From Deefgea rivuli DSM 18356 (GTDB taxonomy: Bacteria; Pseudomonadota; Gammaproteobacteria; Burkholderiales; Chitinibacteraceae): a stretch of 64,000 bases of DNA. Below, in pieces: positions 9,135 through 18,709 of the stretch. Both the position numbers and the translations under genes were made by a program. Below the pieces are notes generated by a model. That model was not told the DNA's origin and searched no databases. It saw only the letters and a program-made list of their open reading frames with translations. The DNA lies in assembly GCF_000620145.1 (NCBI RefSeq), contig NZ_JHVM01000009.1:186001-250000 (forward strand), written 5' to 3'. The first letter of the stretch is position 1; each line of letters opens with the position of its first letter.

Positions 9135-9569
9135 GTGCAAAAAGAAATTATCGAAATCCAGCTGGCGGGTGACGAGCGAACGTTGGCTCAGTTGTGCTCG
9201 CTCGCTTGTGCGCCCGAAACCTTATGCACCATCATCGCGATTTCTCCGCAAAAAGTAGTTGGCCCCTTGTATTGGGGCGCGATGTTGAATGTATTGATTG
9301 TACAGGATCAAGCGTGGTACTTGCTGCGAGAAGCCAATCGCAGTTTGTTGAGCGAGTTTTTACGCGCAGTCAGTGAGCAAACCCGCGTATTTTATATTGC
9401 AGATAAAATCCATTTTGTTAAAAGCATGCCACTTGAAGCTGCTGCCGAATATTTGATTAATGTTCAGCCTTGCCTGCTAACGGCGCACAATCTGGAGCGC
9501 TTAAAGTTGATTGCAATGCCCAGTAACGGTGAAGTAATTCGTTTGGCCGAGCCCATTAACGTGGCCTAG
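9135..9569 (+). CDS. hypothetical protein
   Basis: This 144-residue soluble protein has no signal peptide or membrane helix. It has an alternating helix/strand pattern and a few cysteines (LCSLACAPETLC). The start is taken as the GTG at 9135, preceded by GGGGG; the frame is open further upstream only through AT-rich, non-coding-looking sequence with a TTG at 9069. It is divergent from the Nudix gene and followed by a strong terminator. I do not recognise the family. Confidence 0.7.
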   Translation: MQKEIIEIQLAGDERTLAQLCSLACAPETLCTIIAISPQKVVGPLYWGAMLNVLIVQDQAWYLLREANRSLLSEFLRAVSEQTRVFYIADKIHFVKSMPLEAAAEYLINVQPCLLTAHNLERLKLIAMPSNGEVIRLAEPINVA

Positions 9570-9595
9570 TTTTGCAGTGTTTTAGCGCGATTAAT

Positions 9596-9633
9596 AAAAA
9601 ACCCGCAAAGGCCAAGCCGTTGCGGGTTTTTTT
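9596..9633. terminator. bidirectional rho-independent terminator
   Basis: A hairpin with arms AAACCCGCAA / TTGCGGGTTT is flanked by A-run and T-run. It lies between the convergent 9135 gene and argJ and can serve both. Confidence 0.85.
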
Positions 9634-9645
9634 TGCAGGGTTCAA

Positions 9646-10875
9646 TTAGCTACGATAATCCGCGTTGATTTTCACGTAGTCGTAGGAGAAATCGCAAGTC
9701 CATACCGTGGCTTTTTGTTCGCCACGGTTGAGCTTAATATTGATGCTGATTTCAGCTTGATTCATCACCGCTTGGCCTTGGCTTTCTTGGTAATCCGGAT
9801 TGCGGCCACCGTTAATGGCGACTAGCACGTCATCCAAACGAACTTCGATATTGTCGACATTCAAATCGCTAATGCCAGCGTAACCAATGGCCGCCAAGAT
9901 GCGCCCCAGATTAGGATCAGAGGCAAAAAACGCCGTTTTCACCAGCGGTGAGCGGCCAATCGCGTAACCAACCGCTTTGCATTCGTCATATGTAGCGCCG
10001 CCTTCGACATTAATCGTGATGAATTTGGTTGCGCCTTCGCCGTCGCGAACAATCGCTTGCGCGAGGAAATGCGACACATCTTCAAACGCCGCTTTGAGTA
10101 AGGCGTAATCTTCGCTATTGGCGACGGTGATTTCCGCATTGCCCGCCAGTCCCGTTGCAATCGCGACATAGCTATCGTTGGTACTGGTGTCGCCATCGAC
10201 GGTAATGCTATTGAATGACACGTCGGTGACATTTTTTAGCATGCCTTGTAGCAAGCTTTGACTGATCGCCGCATCGGTCGCGACAAAGCCCAGCATGGTC
10301 GCCATATTCGGGTGAATCATCCCCGAACCTTTGGCAATGCCCGTTACCGTTACGGTTTTGCCGCCGATGGTGATTTGCTTGCTGGTCGCTTTAGGCGCGA
10401 TGTCGGTGGTCATAATCGCATTGGCGGCGGCAGCCCAATTGTTCGGCGAAAAATCAGCTTGCGCAGCGGGGATTGCGGCAATGATTTTTTCAAATGGCAG
10501 CGGTTCTAAAATCACGCCCGTTGAAAACGGCAATACTTGTTGGCTTGAAATACCCAATTGCTCAGCGGTCGCGGCGCAAATTTTCTCGGCACGCGCTAAA
10601 CCATCCAAACCTGTTCCGGCATTGGCATTGCCAGTATTAATCACTAGCGCACGGATTTCTTGGTCTGCAGCTAGATACTCTTGGCAAAGTCTAACCGGCG
10701 CAGCGCAAAATCGATTTAAAGTAAATACCCCTGCCACGCGTGCGCCGGCTGAAATTTTAAAAATCGTTGTGTCTTTGCGACCCACGGTTTTAACGCCAGC
10801 AGAAGCGATACCGATTTCAATGCCCGCAACGGGAAAGAGCAAGGCGGGATCAAGAGGGGCGAGATTAACGGGCAT
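9646..10875 (-). CDS. argJ: bifunctional glutamate N-acetyltransferase / ornithine acetyltransferase ArgJ
   Basis: ArgJ recycles the acetyl group from N-acetylornithine to glutamate in the cyclic arginine pathway, and may also make N-acetylglutamate from acetyl-CoA. It is an Ntn-type enzyme that self-cleaves at a conserved Thr. The site is seen in [16 protein letters not shown], where the Thr of MATML is the nucleophile. The ATG at 10875 has TTGGAG upstream and gives 409 residues, the normal length. Upstream in-frame sequence to 10938 is not supported. It stands alone, with repeat element B between it and srkA. Confidence 0.97.
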   Translation of the reverse strand: MPVNLAPLDPALLFPVAGIEIGIASAGVKTVGRKDTTIFKISAGARVAGVFTLNRFCAAPVRLCQEYLAADQEIRALVINTGNANAGTGLDGLARAEKICAATAEQLGISSQQVLPFSTGVILEPLPFEKIIAAIPAAQADFSPNNWAAAANAIMTTDIAPKATSKQITIGGKTVTVTGIAKGSGMIHPNMATMLGFVATDAAISQSLLQGMLKNVTDVSFNSITVDGDTSTNDSYVAIATGLAGNAEITVANSEDYALLKAAFEDVSHFLAQAIVRDGEGATKFITINVEGGATYDECKAVGYAIGRSPLVKTAFFASDPNLGRILAAIGYAGISDLNVDNIEVRLDDVLVAINGGRNPDYQESQGQAVMNQAEISINIKLNRGEQKATVWTCDFSYDYVKINADYRS

Positions 10876-10978
10876 AAAAACTCCAAGTGGCGGGTCAGTG
10901 GATTTATAAAGGATGCGGCAATTGTAGCGTGTCAGCACACGTCAGTGAAAGCGTGCTTCTGTGACAAACGGCTATGGA

Positions 10979-11100
10979 GTCCACGAAAAACACGAAAGGA
11001 ATGAAAAATCCCCGAGTAGGTCTGGAAAACGCAGTTCCCAGTATTTATTAATCTGGAGGCGATTTTGCTTTCTTTCGTGTTTTTCGTGCCTTTCGTGGAC
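10979..11100. repeat. CACGAA-type inverted-repeat element, copy B
   Basis: A 122-bp element has perfect termini GTCCACGAAA / TTTCGTGGAC. The left arm continues with a second CACGAAAG and the right arm with three CGTG-type units at 9-10 bp spacing. It begins about 100 bp upstream of argJ and ends about 20 bp past the srkA stop. Confidence 0.88.
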
Positions 11101-11120
11101 TACAGGTTTTAATGTTTGAA

Positions 11121-12158
11121 TTACATATCCCAATACGGCGGGTCGATTTCATCGTCGATGCGGATATGGCCGGTCGATTCATTACTCCATAGCGGTGGCT
11201 CGTGCATGATTTCGACTTGCTCTCTGAGTTCGGCGATGCGGTCTTGCCAATACGTCGACGTGTTAAACCACGGAAACGCCGCCGGAAAGGCTGGGTCTGA
11301 CCAGCGCCGTGCCAGCCATGCGCTGTAATGCATCAGCCGCAAGGTGCGCAGCGCTTCGATTAGATGCAATTCTTTGCGATCAAACTCGCAAAAATCTTCA
11401 TAGCCCGCGAGGATGTCGGCGAGTTGATTTTGCTGCTCGCTTCGATCTCCCGACAGTAGCATCCACAAATCTTGAATCGCAGGGCCTGTTCTGGCGTCGT
11501 CAAAATCGACAAAGTGCGGCCCGTCATCGGTCCATAAAATATTACTTGGGTGGCAGTCGCCATGTAGACGTATTGCCTTGACCGCACCAGCTCTATTGTA
11601 GCAGCTGGCAATACCCTCTAAGGCTTGCTCGGCGACTTGCTGGTAGCTCGCGGCTAAATCCAGTGGAATGATGTTGTTGGTCAATAAAAAATCGAGAGAA
11701 TCTTGGCCGAAGGTTTGTAGATTCAAATGCGCTCTATGCTTAAATTCACTGAGTTGCCCAACGGCATGAATCCGGCCTAAAAACCGACCTATCCATTCGC
11801 GCGTTTGCGCTTGATCAAGTTCCGGCGCTCGGCCACCTTTACGCGGGAAAACGGTAAAGCGAAAGCCGCTCTGTTCATGCAGCGTTTTACCATTGATCGT
11901 TAGCGGCGCGACAACCGGAATTTCACGCTCGGCTAAATCTTGCGTAAACGCATGCTCTTCTAAAATCGCCGCGTTCGACCAACGTTCGGGGCGATAAAAT
12001 TTGGCAATCATCGGCGCGCCGTCATCGATACCAATTTGATACACGCGATTTTCGTAACTATTGAGGGCGAGTAAATGGCCGGAGCAAGGCAGGCCAAGCG
12101 ATTCGAGCGCGTCCAAAATCAGATCGGGCGTCAGGGCGGAGTAGGGTGCAGGTGTCAT
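11121..12158 (-). CDS. srkA: stress response kinase A (SrkA/YihE/RdoA)
   Basis: This 345-residue serine/threonine kinase belongs to the choline-kinase-like (APH) fold. In E. coli SrkA is a Cpx-controlled kinase that counters stress-induced death. Catalytic-loop HGDCHPSNILW and metal-binding DFDDARTGP are intact, as is an N-terminal lysine region (MIAKFYRPERW). The ATG at 12158 opens the frame expected for the family. It is monocistronic, upstream of repeat element B. No DsbA partner gene, which accompanies it in enterics, is seen here. Confidence 0.93.
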   Translation of the reverse strand: MTPAPYSALTPDLILDALESLGLPCSGHLLALNSYENRVYQIGIDDGAPMIAKFYRPERWSNAAILEEHAFTQDLAEREIPVVAPLTINGKTLHEQSGFRFTVFPRKGGRAPELDQAQTREWIGRFLGRIHAVGQLSEFKHRAHLNLQTFGQDSLDFLLTNNIIPLDLAASYQQVAEQALEGIASCYNRAGAVKAIRLHGDCHPSNILWTDDGPHFVDFDDARTGPAIQDLWMLLSGDRSEQQNQLADILAGYEDFCEFDRKELHLIEALRTLRLMHYSAWLARRWSDPAFPAAFPWFNTSTYWQDRIAELREQVEIMHEPPLWSNESTGHIRIDDEIDPPYWDM

Positions 12159-12284
12159 TGCGGCATTTTACGCCGTTTTTATGGGGATCTCGGATTTGGA
12201 TTTTTTAATTGCGGATTGTTTGAATTGTCGCGGCGAGATTCGTTTATGATTCCAGAATCAATGATTACCAGATAAAGGGCGCTG

Positions 12285-13475
12285 ATGTCATGGCGTTTTT
12301 GGCAGCATAAAGAATTTTTAGCTGAGCCGTCGTTACTGGCTGGGAGCGAGACGTCGTTTTCGACGATTTTTCCGCAAGCCGCTAGCTCAAGCGCGGCGCG
12401 CTATCAGGCGCGAGTCGCGGAAGATCAGCGTGGCCGTATGCAAGCGCTGGCGATGTTGCAATGCGTATTGGCTTTGCTCATGCCCAGTGTGTTGCATTTT
12501 AGTGGTGTGAACTCGCTGTGGGTTCTGTGGTGTCCGCTGATTTTGGCAGTGATTTTCGCTGTATGTGCATGGCAGCTGGTGAATATTCAGCCGCGTTTTA
12601 TGTTGACGATGGTGGGTTTGAATGTCGGTGCTGTGCCGATTATTTTGTTCGTGTGGCTGGGTTTGGCCAATTATTCGCCAGTTGGCCTGATTGTTCCCTT
12701 TGTCTTGCAACTGATGGTGTTGTTGTTACTGCCACTTAAGCCGCGAGAATTGGCTTTGGCAATCTGGTTTTGTATTTCTCTTGCGGTACTCAGTATTTTG
12801 TTTTCAGTGCATCCCGTGCTTGATCAAGTTGCAGCGATTTTTGCGTTGACGATTGCAGGCATTTTATTGGCCTTGGTCGCGCAGCGACTGCAAAATCAGC
12901 AGTTTCGTCTGGGGGCGATTCGCCAGCATGTACGGAAAAATTCTGAAAAAATGGCGCTGCGCGCAGAGAAAATGCGTCGTTTGGCTTTGGCTGATGGTTT
13001 AACCGGATTGGCGAATCGCTTAAATTTAATGAATAAATTGCAGCGCCTGTTGGCTAATCCTGCACGGGCGCATCATTCGGTGGTGTATTTAATTGATTTG
13101 GATTTCTTTAAAACGGTAAACGATCAATACGGCCATGCGGCGGGCGATGCGGTGCTGATTGAATGCGGGCAACGTTTTAAATCGGTGGTGCGGCGTGGCG
13201 ATTTGGTATGCCGTTTGGGCGGGGACGAATTTGTCATCGTCGTGCATGAGTTGGCTGGCGTGGAGCAAGCACAGAATGTCGCAAAGAAAATTCTGCAAAA
13301 ATTAGCTGAGCCGCTGCTATTTCAAGGTCAACGCATGCCTTTGGGCGGCAGTATCGGTGTGGCGCAATGGCATGTGGGCGTAACCACCGCCGATGCGTGG
13401 TTGAGTGATGCTGATGATGCGATGTATCAAGCTAAATCGGCGGGGCGAAATCAATTTCATGTATCGAGTGCTTAG
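12285..13475 (+). CDS. membrane-bound diguanylate cyclase (GGDEF)
   Basis: A cytoplasmic N-terminal segment of about 50 residues precedes five or six hydrophobic helices (about residues 55-205). A coiled-coil linker then leads to a GGDEF domain (about 235-390). The active-site motif is GGDEF (CRLGGDEFVIV). RRGD stands exactly five residues before it, a canonical RxxD inhibitory I-site, so product feedback is expected. The protein should make c-di-GMP from GTP. AAAGGG precedes the ATG. The ABC gene starts 2 bp after its stop, which suggests co-transcription though no functional link is evident. Confidence 0.95.
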   Translation: MSWRFWQHKEFLAEPSLLAGSETSFSTIFPQAASSSAARYQARVAEDQRGRMQALAMLQCVLALLMPSVLHFSGVNSLWVLWCPLILAVIFAVCAWQLVNIQPRFMLTMVGLNVGAVPIILFVWLGLANYSPVGLIVPFVLQLMVLLLLPLKPRELALAIWFCISLAVLSILFSVHPVLDQVAAIFALTIAGILLALVAQRLQNQQFRLGAIRQHVRKNSEKMALRAEKMRRLALADGLTGLANRLNLMNKLQRLLANPARAHHSVVYLIDLDFFKTVNDQYGHAAGDAVLIECGQRFKSVVRRGDLVCRLGGDEFVIVVHELAGVEQAQNVAKKILQKLAEPLLFQGQRMPLGGSIGVAQWHVGVTTADAWLSDADDAMYQAKSAGRNQFHVSSA

Positions 13476-13477
13476 GT

Positions 13478-15097
13478 ATGAGCCTAGAGGCTAATGTGTC
13501 GAATTCTTTGAGTGATATACCATTGCTAGATATACGCAATGTGTCGATTCAGTTTGGCTCGCAAGCTGTCGTGCGCGATGTTTCTTTGACATTGCAAGCG
13601 GGTGAAAAGCTGGCTTTGGTGGGGGAATCAGGCTCGGGCAAAAGCGTATTGGCGCGCAGTATTTTGCGGCTCGATCATACTGTGCAGATCCAAGGGCAAA
13701 TTAACTTAGCAGGGCAAGATTTATTGCAACTGCCTTTGCCGGCGCTACGTGCGATACGTGGCCGCAAGATTGCAATGATTTTTCAAGAGCCAATGACGGC
13801 GCTTAATCCTTTGCAAACGGTGGGCCAGCAAATTGCGGAAGTCTTAATTCTGCATCTAGGGTATAGCGCAGCAGTGGCGAAGGGTAAGGCGTGTGAGCTA
13901 TTACTCAGTACGGGTATTCATGATGCGACTGAGAAGATACAAGCTTTTCCTCATCAATTGTCCGGCGGTCAGCGCCAACGTGTGATGATCGCAATGGCTT
14001 TGGCGGGTGAGCCGGAAATTTTGATTGCTGATGAACCCACCACGGCGCTCGATGTAACGATACAAGCGCAGATTTTGGATTTGCTCAGTGAGTTGCAAGC
14101 CAAGTACGGTATGGCGCTACTGTTTATTTCGCATGATTTAAATTTGGTGCGCCGTTTTGCCGATCGCGTTGCGGTGATGCAGCGTGGTGAAATCGTTGAA
14201 GTCGCACCGACTGCGCAGTTATTTTCCTCGCCACAGCACGCCTACACGCAAAGCTTATTGTCGGCGCGACCACGGCGGATCGCCGCGCCATTGGATGCGG
14301 CAGCGGCGGTGGCCTTGCAAGTGAAGCAATTAACGCACGCTTATCCCAAAGCCAAAAGCTGGTTTCGCTCTAGCCTACAAACGGCATTGGCACCGATAGA
14401 TTTTACTTTGAGTGCCGGTGAAACGTTGGCCGTAGTGGGCGAATCGGGCAGTGGCAAAACCACGCTGGCGCTGGCTTTACTGAGATTGCTGGCGGCAGGG
14501 CGTAGCGGCGGTAGTGTGTTCCTAAACAATCATGTCTCCAATCAAGCTTTTGATTCGCTGCGCGGTGCGGCTTTGCGCCAAGCGCGGCGGCAGATTCAAA
14601 TCGTATTTCAAGATCCGTTTGCCGCTTTATCGCCTCGGCAAACTATCTTGGATATTGTTAGCGAAGGTTTGTTGGTGCATCAGCCCAAAATGCCGAAAGC
14701 GGAGCAGCGCGAGCGCGTGATTGCGGTGCTGGGTGAGGTGGGCTTGAGTGCGGATGTTTTGCTGCGTTATCCGCATGAATTTTCTGGGGGGCAGCGCCAG
14801 CGCATCGCGATTGCGCGCGTGCTGATTATGCAGCCGAAAATCATTATTCTGGACGAACCTACATCAGCGCTAGATGCCACTGTGCAGCAGCAAGTGTTGC
14901 AATTATTGGCGCAATTGCAGGCCAAATTTGGCATTAGCTATATTTTAATTAGCCACGATCTAGCTGTGGTGCGGGCTTTGGCGCATCGCGTCATGGTGTT
15001 GCAGCACGGTGAAATGCTAGAGACAGGGCCAGTTGAGCAGGTGTTAAACGAGCCGCAGCATCCTTATACGCAGCAATTGTTAGCGGCGAGTGTTTGA
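13478..15097 (+). CDS. ABC transporter, fused double ATPase (oligopeptide/microcin C type, YejF-like)
   Basis: The protein has two complete nucleotide-binding domains in one chain, as in YejF. NBD1 (about 15-265) has [17 protein letters not shown] and LIADEP. NBD2 (about 285-535) has [17 protein letters not shown] and IILDEP. Each half ends in a short oligopeptide-type C-terminal extension ([20 protein letters not shown]). It would energise a peptide or microcin-type importer. No permease or binding-protein gene is adjacent, which is unusual; those must lie elsewhere. It follows the diguanylate cyclase by 2 bp. Confidence 0.93.
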   Translation: MSLEANVSNSLSDIPLLDIRNVSIQFGSQAVVRDVSLTLQAGEKLALVGESGSGKSVLARSILRLDHTVQIQGQINLAGQDLLQLPLPALRAIRGRKIAMIFQEPMTALNPLQTVGQQIAEVLILHLGYSAAVAKGKACELLLSTGIHDATEKIQAFPHQLSGGQRQRVMIAMALAGEPEILIADEPTTALDVTIQAQILDLLSELQAKYGMALLFISHDLNLVRRFADRVAVMQRGEIVEVAPTAQLFSSPQHAYTQSLLSARPRRIAAPLDAAAAVALQVKQLTHAYPKAKSWFRSSLQTALAPIDFTLSAGETLAVVGESGSGKTTLALALLRLLAAGRSGGSVFLNNHVSNQAFDSLRGAALRQARRQIQIVFQDPFAALSPRQTILDIVSEGLLVHQPKMPKAEQRERVIAVLGEVGLSADVLLRYPHEFSGGQRQRIAIARVLIMQPKIIILDEPTSALDATVQQQVLQLLAQLQAKFGISYILISHDLAVVRALAHRVMVLQHGEMLETGPVEQVLNEPQHPYTQQLLAASV

Positions 15098-15324
15098 GTC
15101 AATTTTTCTGTGTCTTTAAGTGGTCTGCGTTTGTATTAATTATGAAATTTTCGCGCATACGCCGTTCGCAAAGGAACTTTTGAAAGCTAAAGCGAGATTG
15201 AGTGCTTGGTTTTTATGAAGGATGCACTCACGATATAAGCGATGCCGGCGAAATTATTTCATTTTTAAAACATCGGTTTATTGAATTTGATGCCCGATGA
15301 TCCCTGCTTTTTGCTAGCTTTAGC

Positions 15325-15353
15325 TTGACCTTTAGCCCAGTGGTCTATACTAT
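15325..15353 (+). promoter_or_regulatory. promoter of tRNA-Pro
   Basis: A sigma70-type TTGACC (15325-15330) and TACTAT (15348-15353) are separated by 17 bp, ending 12 bp before the tRNA. A GC-rich stretch follows the -10, as in stringently controlled stable-RNA promoters. The wider gap 15098-15365 holds no gene that I can support. Confidence 0.65.
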
Positions 15354-15365
15354 TCGGGCTCTGTT

Positions 15366-15442
15366 CGGGGCGTAGCGCAGCCCGGTAGCGCACCTGGTTT
15401 GGGACCAGGTGGTCGTGAGTTCGAATCCCACCGCCCCGACCA
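15366..15442 (+). tRNA. tRNA-Pro (anticodon TGG)
   Basis: A 77-nt cloverleaf has acceptor arms CGGGGCG / CGCCCCG, an encoded CCA end, a T-loop GTTCGAATC and the anticodon stem-loop CCTGG-TTTGGGA-CCAGG with anticodon TGG. Reading frames across it on the minus strand are artefacts. Confidence 0.98.
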
Positions 15443-15639
15443 GACTTCTTGCTTTGCCTCATCTCAGTTTCACCTCTGCATTACCAATCTAAATCGCAGT
15501 TTTCGTAGTAAATCCCTTAGAATGCTTGTAGTGCAATGGATTGATTTAAGCTCAGCTTAATCGATTTGCTATGCTTGTTCGCCGCTGATACTGATTCCGC
15601 CGAGCGATAGGCTTGCTTTCTATACTTATTGGATTTGCT

Positions 15640-17031
15640 ATGACTAAAACGCCGTTTTCCGCTTTAAATTTACCCATTGAGATGCTCGATAATTTGGCCT
15701 CCTTGGGTTTTGAGGCGATGACGCCGATTCAAGCGGCCAGCCTGCCGATTGTGCTCGAAGGCGGCGATATTATTGCCAAAGCCAAAACCGGTAGCGGCAA
15801 AACCGCAGCGTTTGGTATTCCGCTCCTGCAAAAACTCAATATTAATCTGCACCGCGTACAAGCGCTGGTGCTGTGCCCAACGCGCGAACTGGCTGATCAG
15901 GTCAGTAAAGATTTGCGCCGTTTGGGTCGCCATTTACCCAATTTAAAAATTCTGACTTTGTGCGGCGGCACGCCCTTAACCCCGCAAGCGGCATCGCTTG
16001 CGCATGGCGCGCATGTCGTCGTCGGTACGCCGGGGCGAATTCAGGATCATTTGCATAAAAATACGCTGATCGTGAAGCAAGTCAGCACTTTGGTGCTGGA
16101 CGAAGCCGACCGAATGCTGGATATGGGTTTTGGCGGCGAAGTGCAAGACGTCATCGATTTCTTGCCAAAATGGCGTCAAACGCTGCTCTTTTCGGCGACT
16201 TACCCAGAAGGCATCCGTAAATTATCCGCATCAATTCAGCGCTCGCCAACTGAAGTCACTGTTGAATCTTTGCACGATCAAGTCTTCATCGAGCAACAGC
16301 TCTATCTCGTTGCTGATAACGGCGCGAAACCTGATTTGCTCAAACGTCTGTTTGCGCATCATCAACCGGCATCGAGCGTCGTGTTTTGTAATACGCGGCA
16401 AGATTGCATGGATTTGGCGAGCAGCTTGCAGGACGACGGTTTTGATGCGATTGAATTGCACGGTGAACTCGAGCAGCGTGATCGCGATTTAACCTTGGTG
16501 AAATTTGCAAATGGCAGTTGCCCGATTTTGGTCGCCACCGATATGGCCGCGCGCGGCTTGGATATTAAAGATTTGGCCGCGGTGGTGAATTACGAATTGC
16601 CTTATGATCCAGAAATTTACGTACATCGCATTGGCCGTACTGGCCGTGCGGGTAAAAAAGGTCTGGCGTTTAGTCTGGTGTCGCCATCGCAAGTGAAGCG
16701 CCAACGTGCGATTGAAGAATATTTAGAATTACCGATTCCAGAAGGCAAAGAGTCTGAGCTCAAAGTGAACGGCGCATACGCGCTGCCGGCCAAAATGGCG
16801 ACTTTGTGCTTTGATGCCGGCCGCAAACAAAAGGTGCGTCCAGGCGATATCGTTGGCGCGTTGACGGGGGACGGTGCGATTCCGAATGAAGCGATTGGTA
16901 AAATTGATTTGTTTGAATTTAGAACCTACGTCGCCGTGGAACTGCAATACGCCGCGCAAGTATTAAAGCGTTTAGGCAACGACAAAGGCAAGCTCAAAGG
17001 CAAGCCCGTTAAAGTACAAAAAGTCGATTAA
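15640..17031 (+). CDS. dbpA: ATP-dependent RNA helicase DbpA
   Basis: This DEAD-box helicase of the DbpA type acts in 50S ribosome assembly. The core contains the Q motif (FEAMTPIQAASLP), Walker A AKTGSGKT, DEAD, SAT and HRIGRTGRAG. The C-terminal part, from about residue 385, is the DbpA RNA-binding domain that recognises 23S rRNA hairpin 92 (GRKQKVRPGDIVGALTGDG). At 463 residues it has normal length. The ATG at 15640 is preferred to a TTG at 15613. Repeat element C starts 20 bp after the stop. Confidence 0.95.
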   Translation: MTKTPFSALNLPIEMLDNLASLGFEAMTPIQAASLPIVLEGGDIIAKAKTGSGKTAAFGIPLLQKLNINLHRVQALVLCPTRELADQVSKDLRRLGRHLPNLKILTLCGGTPLTPQAASLAHGAHVVVGTPGRIQDHLHKNTLIVKQVSTLVLDEADRMLDMGFGGEVQDVIDFLPKWRQTLLFSATYPEGIRKLSASIQRSPTEVTVESLHDQVFIEQQLYLVADNGAKPDLLKRLFAHHQPASSVVFCNTRQDCMDLASSLQDDGFDAIELHGELEQRDRDLTLVKFANGSCPILVATDMAARGLDIKDLAAVVNYELPYDPEIYVHRIGRTGRAGKKGLAFSLVSPSQVKRQRAIEEYLELPIPEGKESELKVNGAYALPAKMATLCFDAGRKQKVRPGDIVGALTGDGAIPNEAIGKIDLFEFRTYVAVELQYAAQVLKRLGNDKGKLKGKPVKVQKVD

Positions 17032-17050
17032 TCTACGGCAAAAGCTTTGG

Positions 17051-17183
17051 GATCACGAAAGGCACGAACAAGGCCGAAAAGCACGAACAATGGTAAAAAA
17101 TAAGTTGGTGTAGCCGCCTGAAGTGCGTTGCGGTATTGAATTCAACTCATTTTGATTTGGTTTTTTTCGTGCCTTTCGTGGAC
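17051..17183. repeat. CACGAA-type inverted-repeat element, copy C
   Basis: A 133-bp element has a left end GATCACGAAAGGCACGAA and a right end TTCGTGCCTTTCGTGGAC. The two terminal types (GATC and GTCC) are mixed in this copy. It begins 20 bp after dbpA. Confidence 0.85.
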
Positions 17184-17201
17184 TAAGCCTTTGTTGTGGA
17201 T

Positions 17202-17246
17202 GTATATGACGCTAGATCTTTATGGTAAATGCCTGTAGTCATATAC
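17202..17246. repeat. inverted repeat GTATATGAC / GTCATATAC
   Basis: Nine-base perfect arms at 17202-17210 and 17238-17246, with CTAGAT/ATCTAG beside them, lie just upstream of the DUF445 gene. They share the GTCATATACC sequence with the site at 25160-25183. Confidence 0.5.
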
Positions 17247-17281
17247 CTATCTAGATTGTGATTTGGTGTTGAGGATAAGCA

Positions 17282-18559
17282 ATGTCAAGCAACTCGCCAC
17301 TCCGTCCTTACGATTTAAAGCTACAGCGCTTGCAATTTCACAAGCGCCGCGCCACCGCCTTGCTGGTTGCCGCCTTGCTACTGATGCTGGTTGCCGAATA
17401 TTTTCGCAGCACAAATCCAGCGTGGGGCTATGTCGCCGCATTTGCCGAGGCGGCGCTGGTCGGTGGTTTGGCCGACTGGTTTGCTGTCACCGCGCTATTT
17501 CGCCATCCGCTCAATCTACCGATCCCGCACACTGCCATTATCCCGAAAAACAAAGCTCGCATCGCCGATAGCCTCGGTGAGTTTATTGAAACTCACTTCT
17601 TGTCCAGCGAGCGGATTATGGCCAAAGTGAGCGAATTTAATCCGGCACGGCGCTTGGCGGCATGGTTGCAAGACGCGCTCAACGCTAAAGCGACTGCCGA
17701 TCAAGTCGCCAAACTAATGCAATTCGTGCTGCAAAGCCTGAGCGAACCAGCGATGGCGCATCGTTTGCGTGAGTTGTTGCGCTTCCAGCTGAGTCAAATT
17801 GATCTGGTCAAACCAGCGGGTGAGATTTTGGCGGTGATTCGGCAAAGTGGTCAGCATCAGGCTTTGCTCGATGCGGTGTTGGCGCATTTGGATAGTGAAT
17901 TGCAAAAACCGGCGCTGCAGCAGCACATCGCCAGCATTATTGCCGCCGAGTTTGATTATCTGCGCTGGGTGTCGCTGGATGAAGCCGGTGGGCGCTATAT
18001 GGCGAAGAAATTGGTTCACGCAGCAGGGCGCGAAGTGCAGCAAATGCGCGAAAGTGCCGATCATCCGCTGCGCGCGCATTTTGACGTGGCTTTGGCCGAT
18101 TTGCAGCAGCGCTTGCTCAATGATCCGGCCTTGCAACAGCAGCTCAAAACCACACAGCAGCATTTGCTGGCGCAACCGAGTTTACTCAATGCACTCGATA
18201 GCATGTGGGCGCGGATTGTGACAGGTTTGGCCGAAGATTTAATCGCGCCAGATTCAGTATTGCGGCAAAAACTCGCGCAAAGCTTGCAGCATTTAGGGCA
18301 ACGCTTGGCGCTGGATAGTGTGCTTGCCGATTGGCTCAACCGCCATGCCCGCGTCGCGGCGGGGCTATTGGTCAAAAAATATCGCCGCCAAATCGGCCAA
18401 TTTATCGCCGAACAACTGAAAGCGTGGGACGATGAAGTGATGGTCGAGCGGCTGGAAGTGAATGTCGGCGTTGACCTGCAATTTGTACGGTTGAATGGCA
18501 CGCTAGTGGGTGGCTTGATTGGTGTTGTTTTGTATGGATTTCATCAGTTATTGGCTTAA
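17282..18559 (+). CDS. DUF445 family membrane protein (YjiN-like)
   Basis: This 425-residue protein has a membrane segment near residues 25-50, the DUF445 hallmark VGGLADWFAVTALFRHPL (about 60-77) and IIPKNKARIADSLGEFIETHF. A long, largely helical cytoplasmic body follows, and a final membrane helix at the extreme C-terminus (TLVGGLIGVVLYGFHQLL). The biochemical role of the family is unknown. GAGGAT precedes the ATG at 17282. It is not obviously in an operon. Confidence 0.93.
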   Translation: MSSNSPLRPYDLKLQRLQFHKRRATALLVAALLLMLVAEYFRSTNPAWGYVAAFAEAALVGGLADWFAVTALFRHPLNLPIPHTAIIPKNKARIADSLGEFIETHFLSSERIMAKVSEFNPARRLAAWLQDALNAKATADQVAKLMQFVLQSLSEPAMAHRLRELLRFQLSQIDLVKPAGEILAVIRQSGQHQALLDAVLAHLDSELQKPALQQHIASIIAAEFDYLRWVSLDEAGGRYMAKKLVHAAGREVQQMRESADHPLRAHFDVALADLQQRLLNDPALQQQLKTTQQHLLAQPSLLNALDSMWARIVTGLAEDLIAPDSVLRQKLAQSLQHLGQRLALDSVLADWLNRHARVAAGLLVKKYRRQIGQFIAEQLKAWDDEVMVERLEVNVGVDLQFVRLNGTLVGGLIGVVLYGFHQLLA

Positions 18560-18709
18560 GTTTATAGTGCCAAATAGCTGGGATTAATTCACGCCAGCAG
18601 ATTGTTATCTTGTTAAGTGTCTCCATTTAAATAAAGTCTGGCTGCGTTGAGCAAGAGTTAAATCGGCGCTTGTCCAAGCCTTTTTTTAAACTTCGCTGGA
18701 GATGCACGC

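Noticed and set aside
15183-15326. 10-bp inverted repeat AAGCTAAAGC / GCTTTAGCTT upstream of tRNA-Pro
   Set aside because: The arms are over 120 bp apart, AT-rich and short, and the right arm overlaps the promoter; chance is the simpler explanation.
15265-15462. Minus-strand reading frame with [14 protein letters not shown]
   Set aside because: It runs antisense through tRNA-Pro; this peptide is a well-known artefact of tRNA loci.
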